Assembly (NCBI GenBank): GCA_900546735.1
Contig: URDW01000019.1
Span: forward strand, 1 to 19,799
Source: an uncultured Oscillospiraceae bacterium
Lineage (GTDB): Bacteria; Bacillota; Clostridia; Oscillospirales; Acutalibacteraceae
DNA: 19,799 bases
Direction of reading: 5' to 3'
Shown here: positions 14,142 to 19,799 of the stretch, piece by piece
Position numbering within the stretch: position 1 is the stretch's first letter
Layout of the letters: every line of letters begins with the position of its first letter
The notes under the pieces: model-generated
Database searches by the model: none
What the model saw: only the letters and a program-made list of their open reading frames with translations
Told to the model about the DNA's origin: nothing
Program-made: the position numbers and the translations under genes

Positions 14142-14333
14142 TCATGATTTTACGCTGTAATCCCAGATCTCCTCGCCGTCGTCCACCAGCACCTCGCCCG
14201 AATCGTTGTAAATATAGTCATAGGTGCTGTCGCTGCTGTCATCGTCCGCCAGCGCGGCCGTGTCAAAGCTGCAGCCGGCGGCACAAAGCGCGAACAAACA
14301 GATGAAAAGTAAAATCTTAAAAAAGCGCACCAC
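14142..14333 (-). CDS. Small acidic lipoprotein, unknown function
   Basis: This short lipoprotein has about 63 residues. A hydrophobic signal (about 4-20) ends in ALCAAGC, where the cysteine at about 21 would be lipidated. The mature part is strongly acidic (ALADDDSSDSTYDYIYNDSGEVLVDDGEEIWDYS) and without any family I recognise. No ATG is available. GTG at 14331-14333 is preferred, seven bases after GGGGGC; GTG at 14328-14330 is equally possible in frame. It sits between the GPH symporter and DUF5054 genes on the same strand. That suggests a role at the cell surface in this locus, such as binding a cation or sugar, but this is inference. Confidence 0.65.
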   Translation of the reverse strand: MVRFFKILLFICLFALCAAGCSFDTAALADDDSSDSTYDYIYNDSGEVLVDDGEEIWDYSVKS

Positions 14334-14453
14334 TGCAAAAGCCCCCAAAAGATTTTCGGTTCTGCAGCAGTCTATGCAGCAAAGCAGCAGGCCGTTCCGA
14401 TACAGCGCCTGCCGCCCCTTTGGCCGCCGTATAACGCACGCCGCACCGCACGC

Positions 14454-14491
14454 GTCATAAAAAGCGACACAAAAGCGCCGCTATTTATGAC
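14454..14491. repeat. Inverted repeat after the GPH symporter gene
   Basis: The perfect 8-base arms GTCATAAA and TTTATGAC (14454-14461, 14484-14491) enclose a further AGCG/CGCT stem. It begins 14 bases beyond the symporter stop. It lacks a T tract, so it may be a weak terminator or a 3'-end stabilising hairpin. Confidence 0.5.
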
Positions 14492-14504
14492 GAACGATGA
14501 TTTT

Positions 14505-16094
14505 TTATGTGCCCGACGCGCCGTTTGCACCGGCTGCCTCGGCCTTGGCCGCTGCGGCAAGCGCATTCAGCTCTTCGGCCTCTTTTCTGGCCTTTTCCTC
14601 GCGGAAAGCCTTCAGTTTGGCCGCCTGAGATTTTTCGTCGAACTTATAGAAAAACATCGGGATAGTCTGCAGCAGCAGTCCAATGGCGCCGAACGCCGTC
14701 AGCAGGAAGAAGATGACGTTCAAAAGCATGGTGTAATCCACACCGCCGGAGACGAACGACTGGGTGGGGCTTTGGATCAGCGGCTGGGTCAGGTTGTTCG
14801 TAAGCGCCGTCATTTTGTCCACATTGTAGCCGAACGCATCGACCACATTCAGAAGCAGCGCGTTGAACAGCGCCACCGAGATCTGGCTAATCAGGCTCTG
14901 GAACGAGAACACGGTGCCCTCCAGGCGCTTGCCCGTGCGCATTTCCAGGTCTTCCACCACATCGGAGAACATGGCGACGGTCAGCACCGTCATGATGCCC
15001 ACCGGGAAGTTGGTGAAGAAGCGCAGGATCATGTAAGTGACCGCGCCGGCAAACGTGTTGTACGGCACGATCCAGATGCCGATCACAAAGCAGAGGATGT
15101 CGGCCGCAATGCCGATGACAGAAGTGCCGATCCACAGCGTTTTCTTGTCCATCTTTTTCAGGAACAGCGGAATAAGCGCCATCGACAGCATGTACGAAAT
15201 GCCGCTGCCGATCTGCAGAAGCGGGGTCAAAAGGCCCTCGCTCGTCAGCTGCAGCGAAATGCCGAACGTGTTTTGGATCCAGGCACACAGTTCGTCAATG
15301 GGCAGCACGCCGATGCAGTTCCACTTCGCAAAATACGGCAGGAACATGGCGCCGATGTTGACGATGGACGAAAAGAACATGGCGATCGTCAGAACGATGA
15401 ACTTTTTGTCCTTGAACACGACCTTCAGGCCCTCGGTATACTTTTCTTTCTTCGGGGGGAGCTTGATCTTTTCCTTAAAGCCGAAGGCCGAAAAGAACAT
15501 CGGCACCGCACCGAGCGTGGCAAAAATCAGCGCCGAGAAGAAGTAGCCCTCTTTCTGCTGCTCACGCCCCCAGAGGCCGGCCACCGTAAAGAACAGCAGC
15601 GACGGCAGAATGGAGCCGAGCGAGCCGAGGATGTTGCTCCACGACAAAGCCTTTACACGCAGCTTATCCTCCGGGAACACGAGCGGCGCAAGGCCCTTGT
15701 TCGGAATGTCGAGCGCCGTATAGATCGTGTAGTACAGCAGGTACGCAACAATGGCATAGATGAAGTTGCCGGTCTCGCCGAAATCGACCGGCGCAAACAG
15801 CAGCGCCGTGACCAGGATCAGCGGGCCGGACATCCAAAACACATACGGCCGGCACTTGCCCCAGCGGGTGTTCGTTTTGTCCACGATCATGCCCATCAGC
15901 GGGTCGTTGACCGCGTCCCAAACCTTGGTGACGGCCAGCATGATGCCCGTCATCGACAGCGACAGACCGAGCACGTCGGTAAAATACATGTTCAGCGCCG
16001 TACTGATGATGCCGTAGACCGTGCTCATGCCGAACGGCAAAAGCGAGTAGGCAAGGATCTCGCGCGTGGATTTCATTTTAAATATGTTCTGCAA
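14505..16094 (-). CDS. GPH-family (MelB-like) sugar:cation symporter
   Basis: The 529-residue protein has about 12 hydrophobic segments and the clear GPH signatures. These are VWDAVNDPLMGMIVDKT at 58-74 (D60, D64), followed by RWGKCRPY at 77-84, and EMRTGKRLEGTVFS in the second half. A long charged, Ala/Glu/Lys-rich C-terminal tail would lie in the cytoplasm. No ATG has a ribosome site. TTG at 16092-16094 is chosen because GAGGGGG lies seven bases upstream; the ATG at 16074-16076 is 25 bases away. It lies between the GH30-type hydrolase and the lipoprotein in a same-strand cluster, so it is the likely importer for the glycan degraded by this locus. Confidence 0.93.
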   Translation of the reverse strand: MQNIFKMKSTREILAYSLLPFGMSTVYGIISTALNMYFTDVLGLSLSMTGIMLAVTKVWDAVNDPLMGMIVDKTNTRWGKCRPYVFWMSGPLILVTALLFAPVDFGETGNFIYAIVAYLLYYTIYTALDIPNKGLAPLVFPEDKLRVKALSWSNILGSLGSILPSLLFFTVAGLWGREQQKEGYFFSALIFATLGAVPMFFSAFGFKEKIKLPPKKEKYTEGLKVVFKDKKFIVLTIAMFFSSIVNIGAMFLPYFAKWNCIGVLPIDELCAWIQNTFGISLQLTSEGLLTPLLQIGSGISYMLSMALIPLFLKKMDKKTLWIGTSVIGIAADILCFVIGIWIVPYNTFAGAVTYMILRFFTNFPVGIMTVLTVAMFSDVVEDLEMRTGKRLEGTVFSFQSLISQISVALFNALLLNVVDAFGYNVDKMTALTNNLTQPLIQSPTQSFVSGGVDYTMLLNVIFFLLTAFGAIGLLLQTIPMFFYKFDEKSQAAKLKAFREEKARKEAEELNALAAAAKAEAAGANGASGT

Positions 16095-16195
16095 CTGGAT
16101 TCCCCCTCTGAAAATCAGCCCCGCGCCGCCGGACAGCAGCGTGCAGCCATTCAAAACGCCCGGGTGCAGCCGGTGCGTAAAAAACCAAAAAGCTT

Positions 16196-16217
16196 TGCGG
16201 CAAACGCGTTTGCCGCA
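16196..16217. promoter_or_regulatory. Perfect palindrome between GH30 and GPH genes
   Basis: TGCGGCAAAC and GTTTGCCGCA form a perfect 10-base inverted repeat around GC. On the minus strand an AAGCTTTTTGG tract follows, so it can terminate GH30 transcription. Its sequence also resembles the palindrome in the ROK leader (18708-18726). Both share TGCGGCAAA, CGCG and CCGCA, so it may instead be an operator for the symporter gene. Confidence 0.5.
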
Positions 16218-16244
16218 TGTTTTTACACCAAAGGCACTTCTGCT

Positions 16245-17612
16245 TTACGCCGTGCCTGAAAACAAAAGCGTGCAGACCGATTTTGCCGGCAGGGTGACGG
16301 CGGCCGGGTCGACCCGGCGCTGCTGCAAATTGACATGCGCGTCAGTGACCACAAGCTGCGCAGCCGTGCCCAAGCCGGCAAACGACACCGCTTTTTCGGC
16401 CGGCATGTCGTTGATCAGAAGCACGACCGTGTTTTCGCCCTGCACAAAGGCCAGCGCTTTGAGCGCCGGGTCGCCGGTGTGCACGGCCACACGCACGGCG
16501 CCGTGCGGAATGTACTTGGAAAAATTGCCGGCTGCGTAATACCGCTTGGTGCACTGGAACGACTGCTTTTCCAAATCGATATAAAGCAGTCCGTCGCAGT
16601 AATCGACCTCTGACACCGCCACCCAGTGCTGCCATGCGGTCACGTTCAGCACCGAAAGGTCCTCATAGATCACGTTCGCCATAACAAGCGCCGAGTCCAT
16701 GCCGTAGTCGCGGCCGGGCTGCATATGCGTCCACTCGCTCATTTTGACCGGCACGCCGGGATAATGCTTATCCATCCACCGGCGAAAACGGCGCAGGTAC
16801 GAGACGCGGTCGTTGAAAAACGGCACCGACACCGGCAAAAGGAAATAGCTGTGCACATCCACACTGTCCACATGGCGGCGGACCAGACTGTCGCGCAGCA
16901 GGCTATTTGTATAAGTTTTGTTAAACCAGCGGATGTCGCCGTTTTCCAGCCCGGCCAGCTTCAGGCCCTGCAGCGCCGGCCGGTTTTCCAGCTCACGGGC
17001 AAAAACGCGCAGCACCTGCCGGCAGCGGCGCGGACTGTAATGGCAGCCCTCCTGCCCGCCCGTCCACCGCCAAAGCGGCTCGTTGATGGGCGACAGGTAG
17101 CGCACCGGCAGCCCTTCGGCCAGAAAATGGCCGGCCACATCCAGGCAGTAGCGCACAAACGCGCGGTCGTTTTTCGCCGGCAGGTTGCTCCAGTGCAGCT
17201 TGCTGCCGTGCGCTTTGCCGTTTCCGGTAAGCCGTTCGATCGGCGAATTGACGAAAAGCACGACTTCGCCGGCGCCGTCGTGCACGGCGCGGCGCATCAT
17301 GTAGACTGCGCCCGCATCGCGCGCAAAATCGTACCGGCCGGGCGACGTCTCGAACATTTCCGTGCGGCGAAGCGGATTTGGGAAATCCCCCTTGCCGGAC
17401 ACAGAGCCGCCGCCGATGTTGTAGCGGTAGGTGCGCAGCCCAATGCCCTGCTCCCGGCTGAAAAGCAGCTGCGAAATGCGGTCGCGCACCGCCATGCCGC
17501 TGGCCGGGTCGGTATTTGTCCAGCCGCCAACGGCCTTCGCCCACCAGGCGCCGCTGGCGCCGAAGCCCTCGAACGTCTGGTAGGTCACGTTTTTGTCCAC
17601 CGTAATATACAA
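16245..17612 (-). CDS. GH30-type glycoside hydrolase (clan GH-A)
   Basis: This is a 455-residue TIM-barrel hydrolase. The N-terminus YQTFEGFGASGAWWAKAVGG (11-30) is the GH30 opening. The acid/base is E178 in SPINEPLWRW and the nucleophile is E293 in MSEWTHM, spaced as in clan GH-A. A short C-terminal beta domain (about 370-455) is also typical of GH30. The overall look recalls the beta-1,6-galactanase branch, but substrate cannot be assigned. The start is TTG at 17610-17612, with GGGGGA six bases upstream; no ATG fits. There is no signal peptide, so it should act inside the cell on sugars imported by the neighbouring GPH symporter. The ROK regulator lies directly upstream. Confidence 0.88.
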   Translation of the reverse strand: MYITVDKNVTYQTFEGFGASGAWWAKAVGGWTNTDPASGMAVRDRISQLLFSREQGIGLRTYRYNIGGGSVSGKGDFPNPLRRTEMFETSPGRYDFARDAGAVYMMRRAVHDGAGEVVLFVNSPIERLTGNGKAHGSKLHWSNLPAKNDRAFVRYCLDVAGHFLAEGLPVRYLSPINEPLWRWTGGQEGCHYSPRRCRQVLRVFARELENRPALQGLKLAGLENGDIRWFNKTYTNSLLRDSLVRRHVDSVDVHSYFLLPVSVPFFNDRVSYLRRFRRWMDKHYPGVPVKMSEWTHMQPGRDYGMDSALVMANVIYEDLSVLNVTAWQHWVAVSEVDYCDGLLYIDLEKQSFQCTKRYYAAGNFSKYIPHGAVRVAVHTGDPALKALAFVQGENTVVLLINDMPAEKAVSFAGLGTAAQLVVTDAHVNLQQRRVDPAAVTLPAKSVCTLLFSGTA

Positions 17613-17716
17613 AATAAATCCCCCAAAACGCACGGTAAAGCACAGCATTGGCGCAGGCGGACAGACACGCGTGCCGGCAGCCGCCAGACACTATAAAATG
17701 CTTTTTTCAGACGCGA

Positions 17717-18691
17717 TCAATCCGCGTCATCCCTGCGTTTGAAATAACCGTTTTGGTCGGTCAGGCAGAACAAGCCGGCCACAATGTCCTGCAGGTACTG
17801 GTCGGAAACTGCGTAGTCGGGCACGGCATAATCCGGCAGGCCGCGCACCGCCTCCTCAAAAATCTTCTGAAACCGGTTCTGGCGCGCCGAATGGTAAAAA
17901 ATGATCTTCTGCGGATTGATGCAGATAATGACGCTGCGCACGATCTTGGCCAGGTAAGCCGTGCTGCGGATGTCTTTGCGAACATCCTGTATGTAACCGA
18001 CCTCGCCGGCGAAACCGGCTGTGCCCTCCAGGACCGTACGGCCCACCATTTCGCCCACGCCGATGCCGTTGTGGCCAAACTGTGCCGTGACCAGATTTTG
18101 CAGCTGCGCATTTTCCGAACGGGCAGACGCACCGAGCACGCTGAGCTTCATGCCGTTTTGCACGGCAACGTGTACGCCGAAACGCGCTTTGAGCGCCGCG
18201 CCGATCGCCATGCCCTGCAGCGCAGGATTGTAATACCACTCTATGATTTTCCCATCTTTCACAACGCACGGCAGCGAAAGGCACAGCGTGCCCACCGGAT
18301 AGCGTTTTAAAAACGCGCCCACCGTTTCGCACAGCGCGGTGTAAAAAGACGGCATGGCAAACGGTTTTTTGACCTCTTCCACCAAGCGTCTGTTAAAATC
18401 GTACACCTTGCAGACCAAGTCGTTGTTGTCTGTAAGGATCATCAAGAAATACTGGTACTGCGCATTGAGCAGAAACTGCCGGGCCTTGCGGCCGCCGGTG
18501 GAATCGGCTGTTTCGCCGCACAGGATCATGCCGCAGCGCACGCCCTCTTCCACACATTTATTGACCGTTGTCAGCCCCACGTCCATGCCCTGCGTGATCT
18601 GCGCCAGACTGCATGTGCCGGCTTTGCGCATGACGGCAAGCAAATTGGCAAAATTGTGGATACGGATCTGTTCCAGCGGTGTCTGATGCAA
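17717..18691 (-). CDS. ROK-family transcriptional regulator
   Basis: This 324-residue ROK repressor has an N-terminal winged helix-turn-helix at about 15-77, ending in GGRKARQFLLN. The ROK sugar-kinase-like domain shows LPCVVKDGKIIEWYYNP, then FGHNGIGVGEMV at 205-216 and GTAGFAGEVGY at 223-233. The kinase catalytic aspartate is replaced: the usual N-D pair reads N179-G180. The zinc-binding cysteine cluster of many ROK proteins is not seen, so it is a regulator without kinase activity. The start is TTG at 18689-18691, with GGAGGTG six bases upstream. It heads the cluster GH30-GPH-lipoprotein-DUF5054 on the same strand and presumably controls it in response to an imported sugar. Confidence 0.9.
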   Translation of the reverse strand: MHQTPLEQIRIHNFANLLAVMRKAGTCSLAQITQGMDVGLTTVNKCVEEGVRCGMILCGETADSTGGRKARQFLLNAQYQYFLMILTDNNDLVCKVYDFNRRLVEEVKKPFAMPSFYTALCETVGAFLKRYPVGTLCLSLPCVVKDGKIIEWYYNPALQGMAIGAALKARFGVHVAVQNGMKLSVLGASARSENAQLQNLVTAQFGHNGIGVGEMVGRTVLEGTAGFAGEVGYIQDVRKDIRSTAYLAKIVRSVIICINPQKIIFYHSARQNRFQKIFEEAVRGLPDYAVPDYAVSDQYLQDIVAGLFCLTDQNGYFKRRDDAD

Positions 18692-18707
18692 AGCGCACCT
18701 CCAAACC

Positions 18708-18747
18708 TGCGGCAAAACGCGCCGCAAAACTGTGATGTTTTATTATA
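18708..18747 (-). promoter_or_regulatory. ROK gene promoter -10 and possible operator
   Basis: A perfect TATAAT lies on the minus strand at 18742-18747 without a good -35, about 50 bases before the TTG start. Downstream of it is the inverted repeat TGCGGC/GCCGCA (18708-18713 with 18721-18726). It lies over the early transcript, a position suited to autorepression. Confidence 0.5.
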
Positions 18748-19045
18748 CCGAAACGCGCGCGGATGCGGCCGTGCCCCGGTGCGGCGCAGCACGCCGAACC
18801 ATCCGGCCCGGAAAAGGTCAGGCGATCGTTCCGGTGCGGCGTGACCGCATAAGACCGGTAAGATCGCCAAAACAAAAACCGGCGACACAGCAAAAAGTGC
18901 GCTTCATCACCTTGGCCGGCGGTGACCTCTCTGAAGGCCACGCGCAAAACGCGAAACAGATGTGTCATGCAACTTTTATCACACAGTGTCAAAAGTAATT
19001 ATACTGCTTGTACTCTGTGCCGTCAATCCCTGCCGGGCAAACTTT
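18748..19045. other. Intergenic stretch left of the repeat array
   Basis: No gene is supported here; short frames on both strands lack ribosome sites. The only candidate signal is TTATCA, an 18-base spacer and TATACT (18976-19005, plus strand), a weak promoter that would read into the repeat array. Confidence 0.4.
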
Positions 19046-19097
19046 GTTTGGCACACCGCACAAAAAAGACGCCCGTTTTTTGTGCGATATGCCAAAC
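19046..19097. repeat. Long two-part hairpin at the edge of the repeat array
   Basis: The outer arms GTTTGGCA/TGCCAAAC (19046-19053, 19090-19097) and inner arms CGCACAAAAAA/TTTTTTGTGCG (19057-19067, 19076-19086) are both perfect. They are separated by symmetrical 3-base internal loops around an 8-base loop. No gene ends here, so it is not obviously a terminator. Confidence 0.7.
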
Positions 19098-19215
19098 GCA
19101 TCTGCAAAAATTGTGCAGCAAAGCTTTTTGGGAAAAGGAAGCGCGGCAAAGCGAGCGGGGAACGCCTTTTACACAAAAATAAAAACGCAGCTACGATAGC
19201 CTGCCGAAACAGGGA
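19098..19215 (+). repeat. Degenerate repeat unit
   Basis: AGCAAAGCTTTTTGGGAAAA, then GGAAGCGCGGCAAAGCGAGC and later CTACGATAGCCTGCCG follow the order of the intact units to the right. Too many differences remain to draw both stems. I read it as a decayed unit. Confidence 0.4.
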
Positions 19216-19246
19216 GTTTTTTAAACGAGCAAATAGAAACGAAAAA

Positions 19247-19364
19247 CCACGCAAAAGGTTTGCACAGCAAAGATTTTGCGTGGAGAGGAGGCGCGACGGC
19301 GTGAGTGAGAGACGACTTTTCGTTTCAGTATAAAAAAAGTCGTCGCGAACGATACAAAGTCCGT
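19247..19364 (+). repeat. Structured intergenic repeat (unit 3)
   Basis: The hairpin CCACGCAAAA...TTTTGCGTGG (19247-19283) has an inner TTTGC/GCAAA stem. It is followed by GGAGAGGAGG (19282-19291) and a linker ending GTGAGTGAGA. Inner stem P2 is GACGACTTTT/AAAAGTCGTC (19311-19320 with 19335-19344), followed by CGCGAACGATAC. The outer stem is degenerate in this copy. The loop shares AGTATAAA with unit 2. Confidence 0.75.
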
Positions 19365-19376
19365 AAAAAACGGAGC

Positions 19377-19497
19377 CCCCAAAAAAGTTTGCTTCGCAAA
19401 CTTTTTCTGGGGAGAGGAGGAACAGTGGAATGAGCGCACTTCCGACTTTTTTCAAAAATAAAAAAGTCGGAACAAGCGATATGGAACTTGTTCCGAC
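19377..19497 (+). repeat. Structured intergenic repeat (unit 4)
   Basis: The hairpin CCCCAAAAAAGTTTGC/GCAAACTTTTTCTGGGG (19377-19412) is followed by GGAGAGGAGG (19411-19420). Outer stem GGAACA/TGTTCC (19419-19424 with 19489-19494) encloses a 13-bp inner stem TTCCGACTTTTTT/AAAAAAGTCGGAA (19440-19452 with 19460-19472). The 3' arm of P2 can also pair with 19487-19497, giving a mutually exclusive fold. Confidence 0.8.
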
Positions 19498-19591
19498 GAT
19501 GGAGTGGCTGTCTTTAGCAATGCCACGCAAAAGGTTTGCGCAGCAAAGATTTTGCGTGGAGAGGAGGAACAGTGGAGCGAGCGAGAGATGA
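19430..19591 (+). CDS. Doubtful 53-residue open frame starting inside repeat unit 4
   Basis: The ATG at 19430 lies nine bases after GGAGAGGAGG, a good ribosome site by spacing. The frame gives MSALPTFFKNKKVGTSDMEL and continues through the next hairpin to a TGA at 19589-19591. The same frame restarts at 19720 in the shortened copy with MSALPTMEWLSLAMPRKRF and runs off the window. The protein is basic and without a recognisable domain, and its bases are fully accounted for by the repeat hairpins. I think it is more likely a by-product of the repeat than a gene. Confidence 0.2.
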   Translation: MSALPTFFKNKKVGTSDMELVPTMEWLSLAMPRKRFAQQRFCVERRNSGASER

Positions 19592-19632
19592 CTTTTGTAA
19601 AAAGTCATCTCGAACGATACGGAACTTGTTCC
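19523..19632 (+). repeat. Structured intergenic repeat (unit 5)
   Basis: The hairpin CCACGC...GCGTGG (19523-19559) and GGAGAGGAGG (19558-19567) are followed by outer stem GGAACA/TGTTCC (19566-19571 with 19627-19632). A perfect 12-bp inner stem GAGATGACTTTT/AAAAGTCATCTC (19585-19596 with 19600-19611) has a 3-base loop. Spacings between stems match unit 4 to within about two bases. Confidence 0.8.
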
Positions 19633-19664
19633 GACGAAGCGATACGGAACTTGCAAAAAACGGG

Positions 19665-19799
19665 GCCCCGGGGAAAGTTTGCACCGCAAACTTTTTCTGG
19701 GGAGAGGAGGAACAGTGGAATGAGCGCACTTCCGACGATGGAGTGGCTGTCTTTAGCAATGCCACGCAAAAGGTTTGCGCAGCAAAGATTTTGCGTGGA
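19665..19799 (+). repeat. Structured intergenic repeat (unit 6, inner part deleted) and start of unit 7
   Basis: A CCCC...GGGG-type hairpin and GGAGAGGAGG (19701-19710) match unit 4, as do the bases to 19736. Compared with unit 4, exactly 51 bases are then missing between two copies of TTCCGAC. This removes the inner stem and the 3' side of the outer stem. The following 63 bases (19737-19799) are identical to 19498-19560 and contain the next CCACGC hairpin (19762-19798), where the window ends. Confidence 0.8.

Noticed and set aside
14487..16259. 590-residue open frame on the plus strand
   Set aside because: It is the antisense of the second GPH symporter, with the same Arg/His/Gln-rich composition.
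18979..19689. 236-residue open frame on the minus strand across the repeat array
   Set aside because: It reads straight through hairpins and repeats, has a monotonous Ser/Leu/Phe-rich product, has no ribosome site and no family likeness. It is a by-product of the repeats.
19247..19799. CRISPR array
   Set aside because: Repeats are regularly ordered, but the units are over 100 bases, palindromic and divergent, with no constant short repeat, no unique spacers of even length and no cas genes nearby.
19247..19799. Insertion sequence or MITE
   Set aside because: I found no transposase, no consistent terminal inverted repeats of the whole unit and no target-site duplications. Mobility of the repeat family remains possible but is not shown.

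Overview
The window looks like the chromosome of a strictly anaerobic gut Firmicute, probably a clostridial (Oscillospirales/Ruminococcaceae-type) species. This is inferred from moderately GC-rich genes with A/T-rich promoters, Gram-positive Shine-Dalgarno sites, rubrerythrins next to a PerR-type regulator, a BspA-like leucine-rich-repeat protein, LicD, GPH sugar symporters and a ROK regulator. No species-level claim can be made from sequence alone. Several genes appear to start at TTG or GTG after a G-rich Shine-Dalgarno, so many starts given here were set by the ribosome-binding site.

Layout. Positions 1-190 hold an intergenic element with two terminators, followed by licD (241-1092, +). 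A divergent pair follows: a ribbon-helix-helix regulator (1125-1313, -) and a YpsA/SLOG-family protein with a frameshifted end (1405-1896, +), with a perfect 10-bp inverted repeat between them. Two translationally coupled GT4 glycosyltransferases (1928-4260, -) probably belong with LicD to surface-glycan synthesis. A stand-alone GPH symporter (4456-5913, -) has a clear promoter. The 600-bp gap after it carries a structured repeat and a second copy of the two-terminator element. Next come a membrane-anchored surface protein (6515-7408, -) and an oxidative-stress cluster transcribed leftward: perR-like (9129-9533), a rubredoxin-first rubrerythrin (8570-9106) and a classical rubrerythrin (7622-8155). 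A small unknown protein (9725-9901), a DUF4430 lipoprotein (10136-10861) and a secreted LRR protein (11041-11871) follow on the plus strand.

Positions 11997-18691 (-) look like a Gram-positive glycan-utilisation locus, read in the order ROK regulator, GH30-type hydrolase, GPH symporter, small lipoprotein, DUF5054/GH38-like protein. Neither hydrolase has a visible signal peptide. This suggests that oligosaccharides are imported by the symporter and cut in the cytoplasm.

The right end (about 19046-19799, continuing past the window) is an array of structured intergenic repeats without convincing genes. Each unit has a palindromic hairpin, an SD-like GGAGAGGAGG linker, an outer stem (P1) and an inner stem (P2). 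The stems differ in sequence between copies while pairing is kept, which is covariation. Two more copies lie at 6175-6284 and 8404-8522 in the opposite orientation. The 8.4-kb copy forms an open frame with a duplicated rubrerythrin C-terminus. This repeat family is the strongest candidate here for something not yet described.
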